34,611 nucleotides of DNA from JAWWPG01 sp038232255 (GTDB lineage: Bacteria; Actinomycetota; Actinomycetes; Propionibacteriales; Nocardioidaceae). The notes beneath the pieces are model-generated. The model was given only the letters and a program-made list of their open reading frames with translations. It did not search any database and was not told the DNA's origin. Positions 14,792-21,914 of this stretch are shown here, piece by piece. The stretch lies in NCBI GenBank assembly GCA_038232255.1, contig JBBSIF010000013.1, positions 1 through 34,611 of the forward strand, given 5' to 3'. Each line of letters begins with the position of its first letter. Position 1 is the stretch's first letter. The position numbers were made by a program, and so were the translations under genes.

Positions 14792-15880
14792 TCAGGGCAC
14801 CTGGGCGGCCCGGACGCACAACACGTCGGGAAGGTGGCTCGCCGCCAGCGTCCAGGAGCTCCCGGCGTCCCTGCTCGCGTAGACGCTGCCGTCGCGGGCG
14901 CCGAAGTAGAGCCCGGTCGGAGTCTGCTGGTCAGTGCACATGGCGTCCCGCAGCACCGCCGAGTAGAACCCGCTCTCCGGGAGGCCCTTCGAGAGCTCGG
15001 TCCAGGTCGAGCCGGCGTCACGGGACCTCCAGACCCGCGGCTTCGCGCCGGGTGGGATCCGCTCGCCGTCGGCGACCAGTGGGAACACGTAGACGGTGTC
15101 CGCGTCGTGCGGGTCGACGACGATCGGGAAGCCGAAGTCACTCGGCAGGCCGTCGGCGATCGACTCCCAGCGCCCGCCACCGTCGTCGGTGCGGTAGACG
15201 CCGTGATGGTTCTGCAGGTACATCCGCTCCGGGCGCGACGGGTGGCTGGCGACCTTGTGCACGCACTGGCCGTACTCCGGCCACGGATCCGGCATGAAGT
15301 AGGCCTTGACCCCGACGTTGGCCGGCTGCCAGCTGTCCCCGCCGTCGGTCGTCTGGTAGACCCCGCCGGTGGACATCGCGACCGTCAGGGCGGCGTTGTC
15401 GCGGGAGTCCGGCACGATCGTGTGGATCGCCTGGCCGCCGAAGCCGGCACCCCACTTCTCGCGGTGCGGATGGTCCCACAGGGCCCGCACCATGCTGAAC
15501 GTCTCACCCCGGTCGGTGCTGCGGAACAGCGCCGACGGCTCGGTGCCGGCGTACACGACGTCGGGCTCGTCCGGTGGCAACGTGAGCTGCCAGACCCTCT
15601 CGAGGGCCGTGCCGGTGTCCTCGGGGAAGCGGATCGCTCCGTTCGGTGTCTCCTCCCAGGTCTCGCCGAGGTCGTCGGACCGGTACACCTGGGGGCCCCA
15701 GTGCGGGCTCATCGTGCCGGCGAGCAGCCGCGTGTCGTCACCGCGGGTGTCGATGGCGCACGAGACGACCTCGGCCATCAGGAACTGGGGGTCGCTGAGG
15801 GTCCAGCGTCGGCGGTCGTCGGACCTGCCGATCCACAGACCCTTGCGGGTCCCGATCATGAGCATCGAGCTGCTGTCCAT
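14792..15880 (-). CDS. Asp-box (BNR) beta-propeller, sialidase/VPS10-like protein
   Basis: A 362-residue protein made of repeated propeller blades with at least six Asp boxes: SDDLGETW, STDRGETF, TTDGGDSW, TDDGGGRW, SRDAGSTW and SRDAGSSW. This is the sialidase/sortilin-like or photosystem-stability-factor-like fold. There is no signal peptide, so it is predicted cytoplasmic, and the Arg triad and Tyr nucleophile of true sialidases are not evident; the annotation exo-alpha-sialidase would be too specific. The start is ATG 15880 with GGAGGG eight nt upstream (the GTG immediately before it is less likely). It is transcribed divergently from padR across 132 nt that contain a perfect palindrome, so PadR may control it. 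Confidence 0.85.
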   Translation of the reverse strand: MDSSSMLMIGTRKGLWIGRSDDRRRWTLSDPQFLMAEVVSCAIDTRGDDTRLLAGTMSPHWGPQVYRSDDLGETWEETPNGAIRFPEDTGTALERVWQLTLPPDEPDVVYAGTEPSALFRSTDRGETFSMVRALWDHPHREKWGAGFGGQAIHTIVPDSRDNAALTVAMSTGGVYQTTDGGDSWQPANVGVKAYFMPDPWPEYGQCVHKVASHPSRPERMYLQNHHGVYRTDDGGGRWESIADGLPSDFGFPIVVDPHDADTVYVFPLVADGERIPPGAKPRVWRSRDAGSTWTELSKGLPESGFYSAVLRDAMCTDQQTPTGLYFGARDGSVYASRDAGSSWTLAASHLPDVLCVRAAQVP

Positions 15881-15971
15881 CACTCGTTCCCTCCGCTCTG
15901 GGTCAGGCCGATGTTGTTGCCTCGGAGTCCTTGACCTGTGCCCGCCAGCTTCCCCACGGCGTGATGGCGGC

Positions 15972-16001
15972 TTGCCGACTTATTCCTGTCAGGAATATAC
16001 A
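15972..16001 (+). promoter_or_regulatory. padR promoter with embedded palindromic operator
   Basis: TTGCCG (15972-15977), an 18-nt spacer and TATACA (15996-16001) form a good promoter for padR. TATTCCTG-T-CAGGAATA (15981-15997) is a perfect palindrome with 8-nt arms filling the spacer and overlapping the -10. A dimeric winged-helix repressor bound here would block RNA polymerase, the usual autoregulatory design for PadR proteins. The ATG is only 11 nt after the -10 and has no ribosome-binding site, so the mRNA is nearly leaderless. Confidence 0.72.
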
Positions 16002-16012
16002 CTCGCCCTGTC

Positions 16013-16567
16013 ATGAGTCAAGGGCTGCCGACCACGTCGTACGCGCTCCTCGGCTTGCTCACCTTCGGCGACGAGCTCACCGGTTACGAGCTCAAGCAGC
16101 GCGCGGACTCGACGCTGCGCTTCTACTGGGTCTCCCCCGCGATGAGCCAGGTCTACACGGAGCTCGCCCGCCTCAGCGACCACGGCCTGGTCAGCGCCGA
16201 GCAGGAGCCCGGCGGGCCGACCCGGTACCGCATCACTCCCGCGGGGCGCCGCGACCTGACACGGTGGCTGGCGGACGAGCCGATCGACTTCCCGGCGCTG
16301 AAGCATCCCGTGGCCCTGCGTCTGCTGCTCGGCCACCTGATGGAGCCGGCTGCCGTGGAGGCCATGCTCGAGGGATACCTGGGCGACCTCGACCGCAGAC
16401 GGCAGGACCTGCAACGCGTCCACGACGGGCTCGAAGCGACTCGTGGGGATCCGCAGGACCCGTTCCGCTTCCCCCGGTTGGTGGCGGACTGGGGGCTCGA
16501 GTACTACGCCGGGGAGCGCAGGATGGTCCGCGAGCTGCTGCGCCGGCTGCGCAACGCCGCGCCCTAG
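16013..16567 (+). CDS. PadR family transcriptional regulator
   Basis: A 184-residue DNA-binding repressor. Residues about 8-85 form the PadR winged helix: TSYALLGLLTFGDELTGYEL, then SPAMSQVYTELARLSDHGLV (recognition helix) and the wing EQEPGGPTRYRITPAGRRDL. Residues about 95-180 are the alpha-helical C-terminal dimerisation domain typical of the longer PadR/Vir_act subgroup. Such proteins usually repress an adjacent gene and themselves until a small hydrophobic ligand binds. The perfect palindrome in its promoter and the divergent beta-propeller gene are the obvious targets. Its TAG stop shares a CTAG palindrome with the stop of the convergent gatB. Confidence 0.93.
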   Translation: MSQGLPTTSYALLGLLTFGDELTGYELKQRADSTLRFYWVSPAMSQVYTELARLSDHGLVSAEQEPGGPTRYRITPAGRRDLTRWLADEPIDFPALKHPVALRLLLGHLMEPAAVEAMLEGYLGDLDRRRQDLQRVHDGLEATRGDPQDPFRFPRLVADWGLEYYAGERRMVRELLRRLRNAAP

Positions 16568-18087
16568 CCGAGCCGAGCCAGGACCAGCTCACGGACGCGC
16601 CCCGCGTCCGCCTGCCCACGCATCTCCTTCATCACCGCACCGATGAGCGCGCCGGCCGCAGCGACCTTGCCCGCCCGGATCTTGTCCGCGACGTCGGGGT
16701 GAGCCTCGATCGCGCGGTCGACCGCAGCCGACAGCTCGCCGTCGTCGGACACCACGGCCAGCCCCCGGGAGACGACCAGGTCTTCGGGGTCCCCCTCGCC
16801 CGCGAGCACGCCGTCGAGCACCTGCCGGGCGAGCTTGTCGTTGATCCGCCCCGCGTCCACCAGAGCCTGCAGCTCGGCGATCTGCGCGGGCGTGACGGGA
16901 AGCTCGGCCAGCTCCACCCCTTGACCGTGAGCGCGGCGTGAAAGCTCCGACAGCCACCACTTCTTCGCCGCCGCCGGGCTGGCTCCGGCCCGGACGGTCT
17001 GGTCGATCGAAGCTGTCGCGCCCGCTCCCACCACGTCCCGCATCTCCAGATCGGTGAACCCCCACTCCTCCTGCAGCCGTGAGCGCCGCGCCGCGGCGGG
17101 TTCCGGCAGCGTGCGTCGCAGCTCCTCGACCCACTCCCGCGACGGAGCCACCGGAACCAGGTCGGGCTCCGGGAAGTAGCGGTAGTCCTCCGCCTCCTCC
17201 TTCGGTCGGCCGGCCGTCGTGACGCCGGTGTCCTCGTGCCAGTGCCGCGTCTCCTGGACGATCCGGCCACCGGCGGCCAGCACGGCTGCCTGGCGCATCA
17301 CCTCGTAGCGGGCGGCGCGCTCGATCGAGCGGAACGAGTTGACGTTCTTGGTCTCGGTCCGCGTGCCGAACGGAGCCGACGGGTCCGCCCGCAGCGACAG
17401 GTTGACGTCACAGCGCAGCGACCCCTGGTCCATCCGTACGTCGGAGACGCCGAGCCCGCTGACCAGGTCGCGCAGGTGCATCACGTAGGCACGCGCGACG
17501 GCCGGCGCCTTCGCCGCGACCCCCGTGATCGGCTTGGTGACGATCTCGATCAGCGGGATCCCGGCCCGGTTGAAGTCCAGCAGCGAGTAGTCGGCGCCGT
17601 GGATCCGCCCCGTCGCGCCGCCGACGTGCAGCGACTTGCCGGTGTCCTCCTCCATGTGCGCGCGTTCGATCTCGACGCGCACGACCTCCCCGTCGCCCGC
17701 CCCATCGAACACAGTGACGTCGGTGTAGCCGTCGAAGGCGATCGGCTCGTCGTACTGCGACGTCTGGAAGTTCGTCGGCATGTCCGGGTAGAAGTAGTTC
17801 TTCCGCGCGAACCGGCACCACTCGGCGATGCGGCAGTTGAGCGCGAGCCCGAGCCGAATCGCCGACTCGACAGCCGTCGCGTTCACCACCGGCAGCGCGC
17901 CGGGCAGCGCCAGGCACACCGGGCAGGTCTGCGTGTTCGGCGCGGCGCCGAAGGTCGTGGAGCAGCCGCAGAACATCTTCGACGCGGTGTTGAGCTCCAC
18001 ATGCACCTCGAGACCCAGCACCGGGTCGAAGCGCGCGAGCGCCTCGTCGTACGGCGTCAGTGCCGTCGCAACACCGATCGCCGTCAT
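16564..18087 (-). CDS. gatB: Asp-tRNA(Asn)/Glu-tRNA(Gln) amidotransferase subunit B
   Basis: Subunit B (507 residues) of the GatCAB amidotransferase, which phosphorylates and then amidates Glu-tRNA(Gln) and/or Asp-tRNA(Asn) with ammonia from GatA. The cradle domain opens with GLEVHVELNTASKMFCGCST and NTQTCPVCLALPGALPVVN; later come FYPDMPTNFQTSQYD, the RADYSLLDFNRAGIPL-type block, RCDVNLSLR and TETKNVNSFRSI. The C-terminal 150 residues form the YqeY-like tRNA-binding tail. The correct start is ATG 18087, overlapping the gatA stop in an ATGA; an open frame reading far into gatA is only shadow. Two paired-Cys groups near residue 40-62 suggest a zinc site. Confidence 0.96.
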   Translation of the reverse strand: MTAIGVATALTPYDEALARFDPVLGLEVHVELNTASKMFCGCSTTFGAAPNTQTCPVCLALPGALPVVNATAVESAIRLGLALNCRIAEWCRFARKNYFYPDMPTNFQTSQYDEPIAFDGYTDVTVFDGAGDGEVVRVEIERAHMEEDTGKSLHVGGATGRIHGADYSLLDFNRAGIPLIEIVTKPITGVAAKAPAVARAYVMHLRDLVSGLGVSDVRMDQGSLRCDVNLSLRADPSAPFGTRTETKNVNSFRSIERAARYEVMRQAAVLAAGGRIVQETRHWHEDTGVTTAGRPKEEAEDYRYFPEPDLVPVAPSREWVEELRRTLPEPAAARRSRLQEEWGFTDLEMRDVVGAGATASIDQTVRAGASPAAAKKWWLSELSRRAHGQGVELAELPVTPAQIAELQALVDAGRINDKLARQVLDGVLAGEGDPEDLVVSRGLAVVSDDGELSAAVDRAIEAHPDVADKIRAGKVAAAGALIGAVMKEMRGQADAGRVRELVLARLG

Positions 18088-19598
18088 CGCGAGACCAGCA
18101 GCTCGGGCGCCTGGGACAGCAGGGAGCGGCCCCATCTCTCCTCCAGCATTGCCTCGAGTGCGGCGCCGACGTTGTAGAGCCTGGCGTCCTCCGTGGCGGG
18201 AGCCAGGAACTGGATGCCGGTGGGCAGGCCGTCCTCCGGAGCCAGGCCGCTCGGCACCGAGATGCCGGGGACGCCGGCCAGGTTGGCGGGGATCGTCGCG
18301 ATGTCGTTGAGGTACATCGCCAGCGGGTCGTCGAGCTTCTCGCCGATCCTGAAGGCGGTGGTCGGAGCCGTCGGGGACGCGAGTACGTCGACCTTGCCGA
18401 ACGCCTCCGTGAAGTCGCGGCCGATGAGGGTGCGCACCTTCTGCGCCTGACCGTAGTAGGCGTCGTAATACCCGCTCGACAGCGCGAACGTGCCGAGGAT
18501 GATGCGCCGCTTGACCTCGTCGCCGAACCCCGCCTCCCGCGTCGCCGCCATCACCTGCTCGGCACTGGGTGCCGGCACCGCAGCGGGACCGACGCGCAGC
18601 CCGTAGCGCATCGCGTCGAAGCGGGCCAGGTTGCTGCTTGCCTCGCTCGGGAGGATCAGGTAGTAGGCGGCGAAGGCGTAGACGAAGTGCGGGCACGAGA
18701 CCTCGACCACCGTGGCACCTGCATCCACCAGCAGGCCGACGGCCTCCTCGAAGCGCTGGCGAACCCCCGCCTGGTAGCCGTCGCCACCGAGCTCCTGCAC
18801 CACGCCGATCCGCAGGCCGTCGACATCGGCCCGCCGGGCGGCCTCGGCCATCGACGGCCACTGCAGATCGATGCTGGTGGAGTCCATCGGGTCGTGGCCG
18901 CCGATGACGTCGTGCAGCAGAGCGGCGTCGAGAACCGTCCGGGCGACCGGCCCTGCCTGGTCGAGGCTGCTTGCCAGGGCGATCAGCCCGTAGCGCGAGA
19001 CGCCGCCGTAGGTGGGCTTCATCCCCACGGTCCCCGTGACGGCTCCTGGCTGGCGGATCGAGCCACCGGTGTCGGTGCCGATGGCGAGCGGAGCGGCGTA
19101 CGCCGCCACAGCAGCAGCGGACCCGCCACCGGACCCGCCCGGGATCCGCTCGAGGTCCCACGGGTTGTGCGTCGGGCCGAAACCGGAGTGCTCGGTCGAG
19201 CTGCCCATCGCGAACTCGTCCATGTTTGTCTTGCCGAGAATCGGCAGCCCGCTGGCGCGCAGCCGGGCCACCAGCGTTGCGTCGTACGGCGGCACCCACC
19301 CCTCGAGGATCCGTGAGCCGGCGGTGGTGGTGAGGCCCCTCGTGGTGGCGATGTCCTTGACGGCGACCGGGACGCCGAGCAGCTCCGGTACGTCGTTCGG
19401 GCCGCTCGCGCGGCGGTCGTCGGCGGCCGCCGCCTGAGCGAGGGCGCCGGCCTCGTCCACCTCGAGGAAGGCGTGCAGGGCGTAGTCGACGGCCGCGATC
19501 CGGTCGAGGTGGGCCCGCGTTATCTCGACCGAGGAGGTCTCACCGGCGGACAGGGCTGCGGCCAGCTCGGCCGCCGTCATCGCGACGAGGTCGCTCAC
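18084..19598 (-). CDS. gatA: Asp-tRNA(Asn)/Glu-tRNA(Gln) amidotransferase subunit A
   Basis: Glutaminase/amidase subunit (504 residues) that releases ammonia from glutamine and channels it to GatB. The amidase-signature triad is intact: Lys81 in VAVKDIATT, the cis-Ser156 in PGGSGGGS, and the nucleophile Ser180 in GTDTGGSIR. The start is GTG at 19598, overlapping the gatC stop by 4 nt (GTGA), and the stop overlaps gatB in the same way, so the three subunits are translated in a coupled series. Confidence 0.97.
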   Translation of the reverse strand: MSDLVAMTAAELAAALSAGETSSVEITRAHLDRIAAVDYALHAFLEVDEAGALAQAAAADDRRASGPNDVPELLGVPVAVKDIATTRGLTTTAGSRILEGWVPPYDATLVARLRASGLPILGKTNMDEFAMGSSTEHSGFGPTHNPWDLERIPGGSGGGSAAAVAAYAAPLAIGTDTGGSIRQPGAVTGTVGMKPTYGGVSRYGLIALASSLDQAGPVARTVLDAALLHDVIGGHDPMDSTSIDLQWPSMAEAARRADVDGLRIGVVQELGGDGYQAGVRQRFEEAVGLLVDAGATVVEVSCPHFVYAFAAYYLILPSEASSNLARFDAMRYGLRVGPAAVPAPSAEQVMAATREAGFGDEVKRRIILGTFALSSGYYDAYYGQAQKVRTLIGRDFTEAFGKVDVLASPTAPTTAFRIGEKLDDPLAMYLNDIATIPANLAGVPGISVPSGLAPEDGLPTGIQFLAPATEDARLYNVGAALEAMLEERWGRSLLSQAPELLVSR

Positions 19599-19903
19599 TG
19601 CTCCTCACCGAGGATCCGGGGAACCTTGAAGCGCTGCTGCTCAGCCGCCGGCGCCCCGGCGAGCGCCTCCTCCGGAGGAAGGCACGGCCGCACCTCGTCG
19701 GGACGCATCACGTTCTGCATCGGCAAGGCGTGAGACGACGGCGGGATGTCGTCGGCGGCGACCGCGCCGACGGCCGCGACGGACTCCACGATCACGGCGA
19801 GCTGCGGCGCGAGATGGTCAAGCTCCGCGTCCGACAGCTCGATCCGCGCGAGCTGGGCGAGGCGCGCCACGTCCTCGCGCGTGATCGTCGGGGTCTCAGG
19901 CAT
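19595..19903 (-). CDS. gatC: Asp-tRNA(Asn)/Glu-tRNA(Gln) amidotransferase subunit C
   Basis: Small helical subunit (102 residues) that wraps the GatA-GatB interface and stabilises the complex. The family pattern is clear: ITREDVARLAQLARIELSD near the N-terminus, then a helix ending in the SVAAVGAVAADDIPPSSHA turn, and RPDEVRPCLPPEEALAGAP towards the C-terminus. It leads the gatC-gatA-gatB operon. TAGGAT lies six nt before its ATG, with no ribosome-binding site, pointing to leaderless expression. Confidence 0.95.
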   Translation of the reverse strand: MPETPTITREDVARLAQLARIELSDAELDHLAPQLAVIVESVAAVGAVAADDIPPSSHALPMQNVMRPDEVRPCLPPEEALAGAPAAEQQRFKVPRILGEEQ

Positions 19904-19909
19904 GCCCCA

Positions 19910-19915
19910 ATCCTA
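19910..19915 (-). promoter_or_regulatory. Probable -10 element of the gatCAB operon
   Basis: TAGGAT on the minus strand, six nt before the gatC ATG. A -35 hexamer is not obvious. Confidence 0.45.
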
Positions 19916-19958
19916 AGCGGAGTCGTTGACCCCCTGGCCGCCGCGTCGCAGGCGGGCC

Positions 19959-19978
19959 GGCTCGCGTCGGCGCGAGTC
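19959..19978 (-). terminator. GC-rich hairpin after the SRPBCC gene
   Basis: CTCGCG (19961-19966), a TCGG loop and CGCGAG (19971-19976) make a perfect six-bp stem that can extend by a G-T and a G-C pair. It abuts the stop codon of the minus-strand SRPBCC gene and precedes the gatC promoter, so it probably separates the two transcripts. There is no T tract, as is usual in this kind of genome. Confidence 0.5.
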
Positions 19979-20444
19979 AGGAGCCGCTGACGGCCTCGGC
20001 GAGATGTCCGAGGGTCTCCTCGAGCTGGTGCTCGGTGACGAGGGGGAAGGACACCTTCTTCAAGATGTCGGGATCGGTGACCTTGCCCCAGTCGTAGGTG
20101 AGCGAGACCGACGTCGAGTCCGGGCCCTGCGGGTCGAGCTCCCACAGCCACTCCCAGCCGGGCGGCTCGGTGCCGGCCGGGGCGGTCTTCCACGCAACGA
20201 GCTTGCCCGGGTCGAATCCGGAGACGACGTTGTCGGTCTGGTAGTCGCCGCCCATGTGGTCACCGGTCATGTTCATCCGGAAGGACTGCCCGGTCGCGGT
20301 GATCCGGTCGGCGTGGTCAACGCCCTGCACGAACCCCGAGCCGTCGAGGTCGACGTGGCGTGCCGGGTTGGACAGGACGGCGAAGATGTCGGTGGCCGAT
20401 GCGGGGATGTCTCGTTGGACGGTGATGGACTTCTCGTTGGTCAT
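19977..20444 (-). CDS. SRPBCC family protein
   Basis: A 155-residue START-like/polyketide-cyclase-fold protein. It opens with SITVQRDIPASATDIFAVLSN, the standard first strand and helix, followed by ARHVDLDGSGFVQG, a central FDPGKLVAWKTAP strand, GWEWLWELDPQG and a long C-terminal helix. The fold makes a deep hydrophobic pocket for a small ligand; no specific ligand can be read. The start is ATG 20444 with AGGAGA five nt upstream. It is divergent from alaX across 99 nt and upstream of gatC, from which a hairpin probably insulates it. Confidence 0.85.
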   Translation of the reverse strand: MTNEKSITVQRDIPASATDIFAVLSNPARHVDLDGSGFVQGVDHADRITATGQSFRMNMTGDHMGGDYQTDNVVSGFDPGKLVAWKTAPAGTEPPGWEWLWELDPQGPDSTSVSLTYDWGKVTDPDILKKVSFPLVTEHQLEETLGHLAEAVSGS

Positions 20445-20543
20445 GCTTCTCCTCTGCGGGGGGCTGGCTGTCGAGCCTACCGACCGCTGCCCGGCAGGTC
20501 GCGCTGTGCTTCCAATGCTGGTCACACCGGGCAGGATGGCTCC

Positions 20544-21305
20544 ATGGCTCTGCCACCGACATCTGATCACCCAGCCGCCGACTCCCACGGCGCAACTCAT
20601 CGCCTCGAACTGGGCGACCCGACCCTGCGGGAGTGGGACGCCACGGTGGTCGGCGTGGACCCGGAGCGCGGGATCGTGCTGGATCGGTCGGCGTTCTACC
20701 CCGGCGGCGGCGGCCAGCCACCGGACCAGGGTGTGCTGCTCTGGGGCGGAGTGCGGACCCGGGTGGTCGGGACCGTGAAGGCAGACGACCTGTACCTCGT
20801 GCCCGCCGAGGACGACCCCGTGCCGGGCGTGGGCACGGCCGTGCGAGGAGCGCTCGACGACGAGCGACGTACCCAGCTGATGCGCACGCACTCGGGGCTG
20901 CACGTGCTGACCGGCGTGGTGTTCCGCGACTTCGGTGCTCTGGTCACCGGCGGGAACATGGAGCCACTGACCGCCCGGATGGACTTCGACCTCGCGGAGG
21001 TGCCCCCCGACTTCAAGGACCGGGTCGCGCAGGCGTGCAACTCCGAGATTCGCGTCGACCGCCGGATCGAGGTCACGACGCTGCCCCGCGAGCAGGCCTT
21101 CGCGATCCCGGACATCATCCGCACGGCGACCAACCTCCTGCCGCCCGACATCGAGGTCGTGCGCATCGTCGACATCGTCGGCCTCGACACCCAGGCCGAC
21201 GGCGGAACCCACGTGGCGTCGACGGCCATGATCGGCGGCGTCGAGGTCGTCAAGATGGAGAGCAAGGGTCGCGGCTTCCGACGGCTCCGGGTGCGGATCG
21301 TCTGA
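20544..21305 (+). CDS. Alanyl-tRNA editing protein (AlaX family)
   Basis: A 253-residue free-standing relative of the AlaRS editing domain, which hydrolyses Ser- or Gly-tRNA(Ala). Blocks are LDRSAFYPGGGGQPPDQG (glycine-rich N-terminal domain of AlaX-M/L), RTHSGLHVLTG with the H-x3-H metal pair, and DTQADGGTHVASTAMIGG with the third His. The Cys that commonly precedes GGTH in AlaRS is an Asp here; Asp at this position also occurs, to my knowledge, in some AlaX proteins. The length indicates the medium (AlaX-M-like) type without the C-Ala domain. CAGGAT lies six nt before the ATG, a weak leaderless promoter. Confidence 0.9.
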   Translation: MALPPTSDHPAADSHGATHRLELGDPTLREWDATVVGVDPERGIVLDRSAFYPGGGGQPPDQGVLLWGGVRTRVVGTVKADDLYLVPAEDDPVPGVGTAVRGALDDERRTQLMRTHSGLHVLTGVVFRDFGALVTGGNMEPLTARMDFDLAEVPPDFKDRVAQACNSEIRVDRRIEVTTLPREQAFAIPDIIRTATNLLPPDIEVVRIVDIVGLDTQADGGTHVASTAMIGGVEVVKMESKGRGFRRLRVRIV

Positions 21306-21410
21306 CCCAGGGCCGCGCTCGTCGTTCGAGGATGAGGATCTGGGTCAAGTGCGCCCCACTCGGCGGTTGCGAGTCTGGTTGCGTCGTCGAAACCGATCGA
21401 GGAGCCTCTC

Positions 21411-21914
21411 ATGCAGCTGCCCTACGCCGACCCGTTGACCGTGCGAGACCTGTCAGCCCCCGTGGTCCCCGAGCCGCTCCGCAGGGGCGAGCCGGGAGGC
21501 GAGCCGTGTCGCATCTGCGAAGGCGGGGTCACGACCGCCGTGTGGCACGACGACCTGTGGACGCTGCACCCACCGGCGCAGTGCAGCCTTCCCGGCACGG
21601 TCTGGCTGGCCAGCCGTGAGCATGCCGACTCGTTCAGCGACCTGTCGCAGCGAGCCGCCGCCAACTTCGGGGTCGTCGCGGCTCGGGTCGAGCGAGCGAT
21701 CCTGGGCCTCGGTGGGTTCGCCCGGGTCCACCTCTACCGTTGGGGCGATGGTGGTGCGCACTTCCATGTGTGGTTCATGCCGCGGCCGTTGGGCATGCTC
21801 GACGCGGCGGGGATGATGCTGCCGCTGTGGGAGGACGTGCTGCCCAACGTCGCCGATGAGGAGCTTCGCGCAGCCGCCGAGAAGGTCGCCGCAGCTCTCG
21901 GTCGCGATGGCTGA
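21411..21914 (+). CDS. HIT-like domain protein
   Basis: A 167-residue protein with a HIT-superfamily C-terminal motif, GGAHFHVWFMPRP. Canonical HIT hydrolases carry H-x-H-x-H; here the third His position is Phe (HFHVWF), so this may be a binding or altered-specificity member. An N-terminal CRIC (Cys33, Cys36) looks like half of a zinc site, as in other HIT-like nucleotide-binding proteins. Family activities include hydrolysis of AMP-amidates and diadenosine polyphosphates, and nucleotidyl transfer. ATG 21411 follows GAGGAG at seven nt. Its last eight nt overlap the start of the permease gene, so the two are coupled. Confidence 0.75.
   Translation: MQLPYADPLTVRDLSAPVVPEPLRRGEPGGEPCRICEGGVTTAVWHDDLWTLHPPAQCSLPGTVWLASREHADSFSDLSQRAAANFGVVAARVERAILGLGGFARVHLYRWGDGGAHFHVWFMPRPLGMLDAAGMMLPLWEDVLPNVADEELRAAAEKVAAALGRDG

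Noticed and set aside
14792..15880. True sialidase
   Set aside because: Asp boxes alone define the propeller fold; the catalytic Arg triad, Tyr and a signal peptide are not seen.
13922..15934. A 670-codon plus-strand open frame
   Set aside because: It runs antisense to the TIM-barrel and propeller genes, has Arg/Gly/Asp-biased shadow composition and no recognisable domain.
18088..19299. Long N-terminal extension of gatB
   Set aside because: The frame is open through gatA but is a shadow; GatB begins with MTAIGVATAL at the ATGA overlap.
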